From assembly GCF_000735585.1 (NCBI RefSeq), contig NZ_JNNO01000023.1:1-64000 (forward strand): a stretch of 64,000 nucleotides of DNA. The letters run 5' to 3'. Shown here piece after piece: positions 1-8,211 of this stretch (position 1 is its first letter; the number at the start of each line of letters is the position of its first letter). This DNA is from Devosia sp. LC5. GTDB lineage: Bacteria > Pseudomonadota > Alphaproteobacteria > Rhizobiales > Devosiaceae. Under the pieces are notes generated by a model. That model saw only the letters and a list, made by a program, of their open reading frames with translations. It did no database searches and was not told where the DNA came from. The position numbers were made by a program, and so were the translations under genes.

Positions 1-446
1 GTGGTATCGGGCAGCGGCGCCTTGTCGGTATTGGAGCCGCCAAACAGATAGCGCCCGGCAATATCGGAATTGAGCATGGTCACCAGCTCGTCCAGCCGGG
101 CATAAGACAGGCCCGGCAGCGTCGCCATATTGATATTGTTGGTGCCATATTGGCCCGGCATGGCCGAAGCGCGCCCCTCGGCTTCCATCTTGTCGAGGCG
201 CGTCATGGCATTGTCGAGAAAACTCAGGCGCAGATTGACCGTGTCGATATTGGCGGAGAACGAATCGATCTTGGCGAGGCGCGAGCGCACCGATATCGAC
301 ATGGGCAGATCGTTGCCCATCTCGGCCAGGGTCGATGCCTTCATGCCGGTGCCCAGCTGGGTCTGTAGCGTGGCAAAGCGATCCTGCATGCGCGAGATGA
401 CGGAGAACCCGGTCTGGATCGGATACATCGACTTGTTGACGATCAT
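1..446 (-). CDS. flgL: Flagellar hook-filament junction protein FlgL, N-terminal part (cut by window start)
   Basis: Reading the minus strand from an ATG at 446 gives an open frame of about 148 codons that runs off the left edge. It begins MIVNKSMYPIQTGFSVISRM and continues with the heptad-rich helix typical of flagellin/FlgL N-termini (residues about 1-140), so it is the N-terminal D0/D1 coiled-coil part. FlgL joins hook and filament together with FlgK outside the cell. It starts only 12 bases after the flgK stop, on the same strand, as the third gene of a flgE-flgK-flgL unit. Flagellin itself shares this N-terminal fold, so the FlgL call depends on position next to flgK. The C-terminus is not in the window. 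Confidence 0.85.
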   Translation of the reverse strand, partial: MIVNKSMYPIQTGFSVISRMQDRFATLQTQLGTGMKASTLAEMGNDLPMSISVRSRLAKIDSFSANIDTVNLRLSFLDNAMTRLDKMEAEGRASAMPGQYGTNNINMATLPGLSYARLDELVTMLNSDIAGRYLFGGSNTDKAPLPDT

Positions 447-458
447 TCAGGGGTCTCC

Positions 459-2294
459 TCAGGTCGAAGCAAACAGGGCGTCGAGCAGTTCCTTGACCAC
501 CGACACGATGCGGGCATTGGCGGCATAGGCGTTTTGCAGCTCCATCAGCCGCGCCATCTCGGAATTGACGTCCACGCCGTATTCGGACGACATCTGATCC
601 ACGATGGTGTCGAGGGTCAGCTGGCGGTCATCGGACCGGGTCAGGGCCGCATTGATGCTGGAGCCCTGGAAATTGAGGACCTGGCCGATCACCTCGCCCA
701 GATTGCCATTGAGCTGGAAATTCTTGGAATCGGCCGGATTGCCGCCGGAGACGAATTTGAGGTCGTTGAGCTGCCCGATGACGAAATTGGCGCGATCGGC
801 ATCGCCCAGCGTACCGCCCACCTCGTGCTGCACCATCAGGCGATTGTCAGCCAGGATCGCGCTATTGACCGTGATGCGCGCGGCAAAGCCCTGCTTCTGC
901 GGCGGAATGCCATTGAGATTATTGGTGAAGGACGAGTCGCCCTGATCCACGAACAGATTGAACGCCAGGCCATCGCCCTGCACGCCTGAAGCGGTCGTGC
1001 GCACGGCAGCCGATTTGACCGTGGTCGGCCCGCCCGCGCCGCCATCCAGCACGCGAATATTGCCCGCGCCGGTGCTGCTGATTGTCAGGTTGGGCAGCTT
1101 GCTGCCCAGCATGTTGGCGGCCGCAGTGGCATCGCCCGACAGATTGATGCTGATGACGCGCTGCCCGGTGGCGTCGACATAATCCTTGCCATCGGTGCTG
1201 TTGACCACGCGAACGCGCCGTTCGACGCCGTTCTCGGTATAGGTCAGCACCACGTCATTGCCGGGCTGCATATTGGCCAGGCTCAGATCGAAGCCCGAAG
1301 CGCCCGCGGCACTGGCAGGCGTGCCTTGCGCCGTTTTGGTCGAGAAGGCCTGGGCAAGGCCCGCCGCGATCTCGTCGAGCTGGTCCTGCGCTTCCACCAG
1401 GGTGCGGTCGCGCAGGGTGACGAGGCCCGCCAGTTCCCCGCCCTGCAGGATGCCCTGCGCCACCAGATCGAGCTTGAGGCCCGACGGGGTGGTCAGGATC
1501 AGCTTGCCGACCGAGGTCTGGTTCTGATCGACATTGAACTGCGAATTGGGGGAGAGATTGCCCGCGCTTTCAAAGGAGAATTGCGAGACGCCATTGTCCA
1601 ATAGCCCCACACCGGAGCGGGTCATCAGGGAAACGGTGCCATTGGCGCGGTAATCGGCTTGCACGTCGATCAGTTCGGCGACACCAGAGACCAGGCGATC
1701 GCGCTGGTCTTGCAAGCTGGCGCGCGCGGAATCGGTCATGCCCAGGTCGAGCATGCGGTTGTTCACTTCAGCGAGCGAATTGAGCATGCCATTGAGATTG
1801 TTGACGTGGCTGGCGATCTGCCCTTCGGTTTCCTGGCGCATGCCCTGGACCGTGCCGGACAGGCGATTGAGAGTCTCGGCCATGGTCTGGGCAGAGGCGA
1901 CGGCCTGAGAGCGGGCGGCATAGTCGTCCGGGCTGGTCGCAATGCCCTGCAAGGTCTTTTGCAGATCGGCAAAAATGGTATCGAGCGAGCCGGCAGTGCC
2001 GGGCTTGCCCAGCGCGCCCTGCAGGCGATCGAGATAATTGGCCTGGATGCCCGAATTGGCGGCATCGCTGACCTGGCGCGTGTAATAGGTCTGCAGGCTG
2101 GTGTTGAAGGCGCGCGTGGTGCCCAAAGTACGGGCATAGCTGCTGTTCTGCGAATTGTAGTCGACGACGTTGAGCGACTGCCGGTGATAGCCGGGCGTTC
2201 CGGCATTGGCCACGTTGCGGCTGAGGATGGAGAGCGCATCCTGGCTGGTGCGCAGACCCGAAACCGCATTTGTCAGAGATGTCGTCAAACCCAT
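459..2294 (-). CDS. flgK: Flagellar hook-associated protein 1, FlgK
   Basis: The 611-residue product starts MGLTTSLTNAVSGLRTSQDA and has the flagellar rod/hook N-terminal motif ending in NVANAGTPGYHRQ (about residues 28-40). The C-terminus has the matching hook segment with VDVNSEMARLMELQNAYAAN. FlgK is exported by the flagellar type III apparatus and caps the hook so that FlgL and filament can assemble. The start is supported by GAGGAG about 8 bases upstream of the ATG at 2294. The gene lies between flgE and flgL on the same strand, 69 bases after flgE. The variable central domain (about residues 200-500) is Ser/Thr/Gly-rich, as expected for the surface-exposed part. Confidence 0.95.
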   Translation of the reverse strand: MGLTTSLTNAVSGLRTSQDALSILSRNVANAGTPGYHRQSLNVVDYNSQNSSYARTLGTTRAFNTSLQTYYTRQVSDAANSGIQANYLDRLQGALGKPGTAGSLDTIFADLQKTLQGIATSPDDYAARSQAVASAQTMAETLNRLSGTVQGMRQETEGQIASHVNNLNGMLNSLAEVNNRMLDLGMTDSARASLQDQRDRLVSGVAELIDVQADYRANGTVSLMTRSGVGLLDNGVSQFSFESAGNLSPNSQFNVDQNQTSVGKLILTTPSGLKLDLVAQGILQGGELAGLVTLRDRTLVEAQDQLDEIAAGLAQAFSTKTAQGTPASAAGASGFDLSLANMQPGNDVVLTYTENGVERRVRVVNSTDGKDYVDATGQRVISINLSGDATAAANMLGSKLPNLTISSTGAGNIRVLDGGAGGPTTVKSAAVRTTASGVQGDGLAFNLFVDQGDSSFTNNLNGIPPQKQGFAARITVNSAILADNRLMVQHEVGGTLGDADRANFVIGQLNDLKFVSGGNPADSKNFQLNGNLGEVIGQVLNFQGSSINAALTRSDDRQLTLDTIVDQMSSEYGVDVNSEMARLMELQNAYAANARIVSVVKELLDALFAST

Positions 2295-2363
2295 GTCTTG
2301 GGCTCCTCACGCGAGAACAGGGTCCGCAGCCATTGCCGCGAACCCAAACTGTCGCCGCCGCTT

Positions 2364-4139
2364 CTAGCGGATCATGTTGAGCGCTTCCTGCAGCATCTTG
2401 TCGGCGGCGCTGACGATGCGAGTGCTGGCGGCATAGGCCTGCTGGGTCACGATCAGCTTGGTGAATTCATCGGAAATGTCGGTGTTGGAGGCTTCGAGCG
2501 CACCGCCCATAATGCCCTCGCCGGTGAGGTCCAGAATGGCTTCGCCCGATTCCGAGGTCGACGCGAACACTCCGCCATCGAGCCGCTTGAGCGAGTTGAT
2601 GGCGTTGAAATTGGCCGTGACCACCTGCGCCATGTCGATGCGCTCGCCATTGGAATAGGTGGCGACCACCCGGCCATTGTCATTGATGGCCACCGAGACG
2701 AATTCGCCGGCGCCATAGCCGTTCTGGTTCAGCGTCGAGGTATTGGCCTTGCCGTTCACATCAGCGAACTGCGTCAACCCGTTGGTGTCGTAGCGCAATT
2801 CGACATCGCCCACGCCGATGCCGTTGATGTTGAGGCCGGTCAGCGTGGTGGCGCCGCCCGTCGGCGCTGCCAGCGATCCATTGGCGGCAAACTGGAAGGT
2901 TTCGTTGACACGGGTCCACTGCGTCTCCGTACCGGCGGCATTGCCGTTGGACATGTAATAGAGGTGCCAGGTATCGGTGCCGGGGGGTGTGCTGGTGGCG
3001 CTATCGACCTTGGCCCAGCGCATGGTCACCTCAGCCGGGGCGCCGTTCTGGGCGTAGACGGTGATGGAGCCGGCGGGGATCGTGTTGGTAAGGAATTGCG
3101 CATTTTGATTGGCGGTGATGGCGTTCACCGGCGTGCCATTGGCCACTGAGCTGACCGGCGGCGTGGTGTTGAACGAGGTCGAAAGCCCGGCGCTGGCCGA
3201 GGCTGTCATGGCGAAACCCGAATTGGTGGGCATGGTGATCTGCAGTTTGCCGGCGTCGGTACCGGTGGCCGGGATAGCGACGGTCGAACCGGAGCCATTC
3301 GGACGACCCTGCATATGGGTCTCAACTTCCGCCAGGACCTGGGCGACCGTCTTGCCATCGGTGTCGATATACATGTTGGAGGCGTTATTGGCGGGCGGAG
3401 CGCCGGCAGCGGCCGAGTAGAAATTGTAGTTGAACGCAGTGCCGCTGATCGCAATGGTCAGGGACTCGCCCACCAGATCGGCAGGGTCGGTGGTGAACGC
3501 GGTGGTCGAGGTGGCGCGTGCTGGCGTGAAGGTGCTCGGCAGATAATCGCCGGCCCGCATCAGCTCGCTATTGGGTACCGAGGCCTTGTATGCATCGGTC
3601 TTGGGCAATTGCGGCAGGTTGGCCTGGTAATTGATGCGGGTGGTCTGCTGGGCCGGCAGGAAGGCATTGGAGAGCTTGATGACGGCCGGGGCCGAGCCCG
3701 AGACGTTGCCCGTCGCCGGATCGATCGCCAGGCCCTTGAGGTAATAGCCGGCGCCATTGACCAGGAGGCCATCCTTGTCGATCTCGAAATCGCCGCGGCG
3801 GGTGTAGAAATTGGTGCCGGCAAAGGTGCCGTCGCCATCGGCCTGCCCGTTCTTGGGCTCGACCACGAAGAAGCCGTTGGAATTGAGCGCGATGAAGGTC
3901 TCGTTCGCCACCGTCTTGATGTCGCCCTTGACGTCATTGGTGCCGCGCGACTGCGCCAGCACCGCGCCCGGCACCTGGCGGCGGACGGGAGCGTCGGGGA
4001 TTAGATCCAGGAAATCGGTTTCGATGCGCTTGTAGCCAGTCGTCTGCGAGTTGGCGATATTGCCGGAAATGTTTTCCAGCGCGTGCGCCTGCGCTCGCAG
4101 ACCCGTCACCGCACTGGAAAGAGCCCCGTAAATACCCAT
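2364..4139 (-). CDS. flgE: Flagellar hook protein FlgE
   Basis: The protein (591 residues from the ATG at 4139) starts MGIYGALSSAVTGLRAQAHA with the canonical NISGNIANSQTTGYKR motif. It ends with SNTDISDEFTKLIVTQQAYA, the conserved C-terminal D0 segment of hook proteins. A start at 4208 is possible but adds a non-family leader (MALYLLLYLL...). The ATG at 4139 has AGGAG about 7 bases upstream, and the longer frame would cover the sigma-54 promoter, so 4139 is preferred. At about 590 residues it is longer than enterobacterial FlgE (about 400); the extra length is in the middle domains, as in many alphaproteobacteria. It is the first gene of the flgE-flgK-flgL unit. The sigma-54-type promoter at 4192-4208 probably drives it. 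Confidence 0.95.
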   Translation of the reverse strand: MGIYGALSSAVTGLRAQAHALENISGNIANSQTTGYKRIETDFLDLIPDAPVRRQVPGAVLAQSRGTNDVKGDIKTVANETFIALNSNGFFVVEPKNGQADGDGTFAGTNFYTRRGDFEIDKDGLLVNGAGYYLKGLAIDPATGNVSGSAPAVIKLSNAFLPAQQTTRINYQANLPQLPKTDAYKASVPNSELMRAGDYLPSTFTPARATSTTAFTTDPADLVGESLTIAISGTAFNYNFYSAAAGAPPANNASNMYIDTDGKTVAQVLAEVETHMQGRPNGSGSTVAIPATGTDAGKLQITMPTNSGFAMTASASAGLSTSFNTTPPVSSVANGTPVNAITANQNAQFLTNTIPAGSITVYAQNGAPAEVTMRWAKVDSATSTPPGTDTWHLYYMSNGNAAGTETQWTRVNETFQFAANGSLAAPTGGATTLTGLNINGIGVGDVELRYDTNGLTQFADVNGKANTSTLNQNGYGAGEFVSVAINDNGRVVATYSNGERIDMAQVVTANFNAINSLKRLDGGVFASTSESGEAILDLTGEGIMGGALEASNTDISDEFTKLIVTQQAYAASTRIVSAADKMLQEALNMIR

Positions 4140-4191
4140 CAAAAACTCCTCAAACTGCTCGCGCTGGTTGCGCCTGTTCAGCAGGTAGAGG

Positions 4192-4208
4192 AGCAAGTAG
4201 AGTGCCAA
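4192..4208 (-). promoter_or_regulatory. Sigma-54 (RpoN) promoter of the flgE operon
   Basis: Read on the minus strand the sequence is TTGGCAC, five bases TCTAC, then TTGCT. This matches the -24/-12 RpoN consensus (TGGCAC-N5-TTGC) at every key position. It lies 53-69 bases upstream of the flgE ATG in the correct orientation, so a transcript would start near 4180. Use of sigma-54 for hook genes is known from Caulobacter; seeing it here is direct, activity is inferred. Confidence 0.75.
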
Positions 4209-4249
4209 CTGCGCTTGGCGTTGATTTTAAAAGGTAATTTCCTCAGAGA

Positions 4250-4310
4250 CCGGGCAATTGCGGCGAAAACCCGGCAATTGAGTCCGGGCCCACCGGCAGA
4301 AATTGCCGCC
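4250..4310 (-). promoter_or_regulatory. Cluster of GGCAATTG-type boxes, candidate enhancer (FlbD-like) sites
   Basis: Three related elements occur 45-100 bases upstream of the sigma-54 promoter: CCGGGCAATTGCGG near 4250-4263, CCCGGCAATTGAG near 4270-4282, and CCGGCAGAAATTGCCGCC at 4293-4310, which is an inverted repeat with CGGCA/TGCCG arms. They resemble Caulobacter ftr sites bound by the sigma-54 activator FlbD, and the distance suits an enhancer. Assignment to FlbD is inference from resemblance. Confidence 0.5.
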
Positions 4311-4794
4311 CGCTTGTTGAGCCGTGGGGGTTAAGTCTGGTATTTTTGCCGAATGGCCACGTATTTTCGCGGGCATAGATTTAGTATTTCCCGGATCAAC
4401 GAGCCACCTGCATCCTGCCGACAACAATATATCGGAGCTGCTACTAGGCCGGCAGCACCCAGTCCTGCCAAGTCGTCCGTGCCCCCTGCTTTCGTCCAGT
4501 GTTGAACCAATCGCCACGTGGCTGCTTGCGCCCCCCTTTTGACCGTCCATCTCATGTTATCGGGAATACGAAAGCTGCCATTCCGCGGTTTGAAGCGCTG
4601 TAGGAGAAGAGCCGCATTGGGTCGTTAGCCGAAAAGATTGCAGTTCCCAAAGGTGGACTTGAGAATAGGCATGTTATTGAATCTTGGGTGGTGCTGCTCT
4701 CAGTTGTAGGCTGTCAGCACCTGATCTGGATCCATAAAGCTTTCGTTAAATCGACTCGGTCATTTGCGTGCGCGCCCAAAACCATGGACGCGAT
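4311..4794. other. Intergenic stretch between flgE promoter region and recombinase gene
   Basis: No tRNA, no convincing coding frame and no obvious insertion-sequence end were found in these 480 bases. It is somewhat less GC-rich than its surroundings. It must hold the promoter of the recombinase gene, but no clear -35/-10 pair could be singled out. It could also contain a recombination site for that enzyme; no inverted core with flanking arms was recognised. Confidence 0.4.
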
Positions 4795-7101
4795 ATGCCG
4801 ATGCCTAAAGGTGCCCTCACCCCGCGAATGATCTCCGATTTCTGCCGGCTTCGCTTGGCGAAAGTCCTCGAGGAAAACGAGCGGTCCGCGGTTTGTAGGT
4901 ATCTCACAGACCTCCTAGAGCTACTCGTATTCCCGCCGTATCGCGGCCGATGGATCGACTGGGCGCAGGTCGCCATTACCGCCAGCGTCGAGAAGGATCG
5001 GCTCCAGTCCGCTCGGCACCAGCTCCAGCCGGTTTTCGATGCCGTATCGCGTGCAGTCGCCCTGCAGGACGCGGCGCCATCTCTCCGGACGCCACCTGAA
5101 GATATCCTGGCCGCCGAGACGCGGAACGCTCGATCGGTGCGAAAGGCCCGGTCGGTCGCGGCCGCAGAAAAATCAGCACCACGTAAGCGCGGGCCGAAGC
5201 CGAAGGTGATCGTGGAGTTCCCCGAGCCGCTGTGGACCGAATGGGAGGAACCGGAGACCCTTTCCGAGGCGCTGAACCTGCACATGCGACGCCACGGCGA
5301 TTCGGTCCGGCACCTATTCCTGGCGCTGGACAGCAGGGGGACCGCCAACGACCAGCGCACCCTGATGAAGTGGTGCACCGGCCAGCTGGTGCCGCGCACG
5401 GTGCAAAGCCTGGCCGTCCTTGCCAAGGTCGAACGTCGCTACCGACTGCCCGAGGGCTACTTCAAGTCCAAGGTGCCGAACCGCGGACGGGCTACGTACG
5501 GAAATGGCCTCGAGGGGATTTCTGCACATGAGCGCCGGCGCCTTGCTTGGCATCTGCCCGACGACTTCCTCAGCCGGTCGAAATCGGAGCAGGACGAAAT
5601 CCTGATTTGGGTGCGCCGGATCATCATCACGGGATCGACGGATTATCGCCGCTATCAGGCCGAGGCCATGAAGCAAAAATATGCGGTCCGCTTTACCGCT
5701 TTCCTGGGACGCCAGCGCAAGTCGGTCATGGCCAACGACAATCGGGACATCGACCCAGACGACCTGGACGCGGAACTGGAGTCGGCAGTGGTCGATGCGC
5801 CGGCGGCGCTGGACCGCGAAATGAACGAGCTCCTGCGTTTCAAGACCGCCACGCTGACGGCTTTCGGTCTCCAGCGTAATGGCGTCTGGAACGAGGAGAC
5901 GGCATCGCAGAAGGTCGAGCATCTCAGCCTCATGTTCGGCTCGCTGGCGTCGGATCCCCGGAGTACGGTCAAGGGCTGCGGCGTGCCGCTGGATAGCCTG
6001 TGCTTCGCCATGCTGGTCTTTCCGTCTGTATGGGACTGGTACCTGCAATGGCGCGAGCGCCGGCGCGGATTCTACACGAAATGGGAAGTCGACATGCTCA
6101 GTGTGGTCCTGGGCATGACACGGGCCGACACAGGCTGGATACGGCAGACGCCAGCGCTCGCCGATCGCCTGCGGTCGATCCCGGGTCTGATATCCGACCA
6201 TGATATCGAGACGGTCCAAAAGGACTGGGACGCCGCTTGCGAGACTTTCCACAAGCACGCTCGACACCGCATTAAGGAAATCCAGCGCGTCGCGCGCATC
6301 CACCGCGACCCGTTCGAGCCCATCCTGCCGGTGCTAGAGTCCGACAGCCCGGTCGGGGAATACCGCAAGATTACCGAGGAAATCCTGCGCCTAATGCCGG
6401 ACGAACGTCGGTATCCCCGCGCGGCCGCCGAAGCCGTCAGGTCGTTCCTGCTGCTGCGCCTGGGCATGCACCTCGGGCTGCGGCAACGAAACCTGCGCGA
6501 GCTCCTGGTATGCCCGCGCGGCCGCATGCCGACGTCGGAGCGGCACCTCGAGGACAGGAAACGAGGCGAGCTGCGGTGGAGCGATCGCGATAAAGGCTGG
6601 GAAGTTCTGATCCCGGCCGTTGCGTTCAAGAACTCGACGTCGTCGTTCTTTGGGTCGAAGCCGTTCCGGTTGGTGCTGCCAGACCTGGCCGGGCTCTACG
6701 ATATGATCGAAGCCTATCTGGATCGGCACCGGGTCCGCCTGATCGGCGATGCGGCAGACCCCGGCACGTTCTTCGTGAAGTCGGTCAAACGGACCAGCGC
6801 CGACGCATCATATAATCAGAACACATTCTACGAAGCATGGCGCCTGACCATCCAACGCTACGGCATCTACAATCCCTACACCGGCCGTGGTGTCATCCGG
6901 GGCTTGCTTCCGCACGGTCCGCATAATGTCCGCGACGTGCTGGCGACCCACATCTTGAAGCAAACAGGGTCGTATGAGCAGGCCAGCTACGCCATCCAAG
7001 ACACGCCGGCCATGGTGGCAAAACACTACGGGCGCTTCCTGCCTCAGGACAAGGCGGCAATCGCTGCGAAGGTACTCAATAGGGTATGGGAGGCGGCTTG
7101 A
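4795..7101 (+). CDS. Long tyrosine recombinase (site-specific integrase-like)
   Basis: The last 230 residues carry the tyrosine-recombinase signature: an arginine in GLRQRNLREL (about Arg563), a lysine-containing beta-hairpin (AFKNSTSSFFGSKPFR), HNVRDVLATH (His710-x-x-Arg713), and AKHYGRFL with the likely nucleophile Tyr745. Such enzymes cut and rejoin DNA through a 3'-phosphotyrosine. At 768 residues it is about twice the length of phage integrases; the first about 540 residues match nothing I recognise and include a basic KSAPRKRGPKPK stretch (about residues 125-140). The start is uncertain: ATG at 4795 or 4801, or GTG at 4768. No phage genes, excisionase or tRNA flank it, so it could be a chromosomal or relic recombinase. 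Function in integration is inferred. Confidence 0.75.
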   Translation: MPMPKGALTPRMISDFCRLRLAKVLEENERSAVCRYLTDLLELLVFPPYRGRWIDWAQVAITASVEKDRLQSARHQLQPVFDAVSRAVALQDAAPSLRTPPEDILAAETRNARSVRKARSVAAAEKSAPRKRGPKPKVIVEFPEPLWTEWEEPETLSEALNLHMRRHGDSVRHLFLALDSRGTANDQRTLMKWCTGQLVPRTVQSLAVLAKVERRYRLPEGYFKSKVPNRGRATYGNGLEGISAHERRRLAWHLPDDFLSRSKSEQDEILIWVRRIIITGSTDYRRYQAEAMKQKYAVRFTAFLGRQRKSVMANDNRDIDPDDLDAELESAVVDAPAALDREMNELLRFKTATLTAFGLQRNGVWNEETASQKVEHLSLMFGSLASDPRSTVKGCGVPLDSLCFAMLVFPSVWDWYLQWRERRRGFYTKWEVDMLSVVLGMTRADTGWIRQTPALADRLRSIPGLISDHDIETVQKDWDAACETFHKHARHRIKEIQRVARIHRDPFEPILPVLESDSPVGEYRKITEEILRLMPDERRYPRAAAEAVRSFLLLRLGMHLGLRQRNLRELLVCPRGRMPTSERHLEDRKRGELRWSDRDKGWEVLIPAVAFKNSTSSFFGSKPFRLVLPDLAGLYDMIEAYLDRHRVRLIGDAADPGTFFVKSVKRTSADASYNQNTFYEAWRLTIQRYGIYNPYTGRGVIRGLLPHGPHNVRDVLATHILKQTGSYEQASYAIQDTPAMVAKHYGRFLPQDKAAIAAKVLNRVWEAA

Positions 7102-7145
7102 TGATTGGCATCGGAGGAATCGCCAAGTGTGGCAAACAAGCGCCC

Positions 7146-8050
7146 CATTCCAGCCGTTGAGGCCGGCATGGCCATCCACCAAAAGCGGACACCCTGGTTT
7201 GACGACTCCACGGCCCCTTGACCAATCAGCCATTTGCCTTGCCATATTGGGCGGTCGCCACCGGATCCGCTCATGCCTGACACCCGCTCCCCACGTCTCG
7301 CCGTCCTGATCGATGCCGACAACGCCTCGGCTCGGATTGCCGATGGCCTGTTCGAAGAGATAGCTAAGATTGGTGAAGCGAGTGTCCGGCGCATCTATGG
7401 GGACTTTTCCAGCCCGCGGTCTAAGGCGTGGGCCGATGTGTTGTCGAAGCATGCGATCATTCCACAGCAGCAGTTTGCCTACATCACCGGCAAGAACGCT
7501 TCCGACATAACATTGGTGGTCGACGCCATGGACCTCCTACACAGTGGAAGGTTCGATGGTTTTTGCCTCGTGTCATCTGATAGTGACTTCACACGACTCG
7601 CCGCTCGCATACGGGAGCAGGGTGTTGATGTCTTCGGCTTTGGCGAGCAGAAAACGCCAGAGAGTTTCCGACAAGCCTGTCGCCGCTTCGTCTACACTGA
7701 GAATCTTTTGCCGGAAGCCCCAGCAAATGTGGAGAGCGCGGGAGCGAAGGCTGCCCCCCTCCAATTGCCTGCCGATGCCGTGCCAATTCTGATGCGGGTG
7801 ATGGAGCAGATGGACACTGAGGACGGATGGGTGCCCCTTGGCGCGGTCGGCAATCAGCTTGCCAACCTGGCGTCTGATTTTGACCCGCGCACTTTCGGCT
7901 TCCGTAAACTAAGCGACCTCGTTCGGCAGACCAGCGCGTTCGAGCTTGATCAGCCGGAGGGCCGAGCTCTTCGTATTCGAGCTAAGCTCGATAAAAAGCA
8001 TCGCCGATAGCCGGCGAGCGTTGCGGCTCTGCGCTCCATTCCGGCCGTTG
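7146..8050. repeat. Imperfect 14-bp direct repeats flanking the NYN gene
   Basis: CATTCCAGCCGTTG at 7146-7159 and CATTCCGGCCGTTG at 8037-8050 agree at 13 of 14 positions. They sit on either side of the NYN gene. They could be target-site remnants or chance. Confidence 0.3.
7273..8010 (+). CDS. NYN-domain (PIN-like) ribonuclease with C-terminal LOTUS/OST-HTH domain
   Basis: The product (245 residues from the ATG at 7273) has an N-terminal NYN fold of the LabA/DUF88 type. LAVLIDADNAS (about residues 9-19), an aspartate-containing ITLVVDAMDLL segment and FCLVSSDSDF (about residues 95-104) supply the acidic residues that bind metal in PIN-like nucleases. The last 75 residues (PILMRVMEQMDTEDGWVPLG ... 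FGFRKLSDLV) fit an OST-HTH/LOTUS RNA-binding domain. The family is thought to act on RNA, but substrates of bacterial members are mostly unknown. It lies 171 bases downstream of the recombinase on the same strand. Nothing shows that the two are one operon. The frame can be extended upstream to 7234 but without better start evidence. Confidence 0.8.
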   Translation: MPDTRSPRLAVLIDADNASARIADGLFEEIAKIGEASVRRIYGDFSSPRSKAWADVLSKHAIIPQQQFAYITGKNASDITLVVDAMDLLHSGRFDGFCLVSSDSDFTRLAARIREQGVDVFGFGEQKTPESFRQACRRFVYTENLLPEAPANVESAGAKAAPLQLPADAVPILMRVMEQMDTEDGWVPLGAVGNQLANLASDFDPRTFGFRKLSDLVRQTSAFELDQPEGRALRIRAKLDKKHRR

Positions 8051-8211
8051 CCAACGGCAGGCAAGAATCTCAAAAGCCGCCGGTGGGTATATCACAGCAA
8101 CGTCCATGACGCCTCATATCCCACGTTTGGAACTCGCTTCGCTTCCTATAGGTGGAACGGAAAGCGATCCCACTGTGTCCAGTCGAGCAGCGCGCACGAC
8201 CGGCTCAAGCC

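Noticed and set aside
1659-3149. A 496-codon plus-strand frame opposite flgK and flgE
   Set aside because: It crosses the flgK-flgE boundary on the opposite strand and its sequence is low-complexity shadow translation; flgK and flgE are certain.
4140-4208. Upstream start for flgE at 4208
   Set aside because: It would add 23 non-family residues and overlap the sigma-54 promoter; the ATG at 4139 has a good ribosome site and the family N-terminus.
4311-4794. tRNA gene or attachment site next to the recombinase
   Set aside because: No cloverleaf, T-loop GTTCGA pattern or repeated core sequence was found there.
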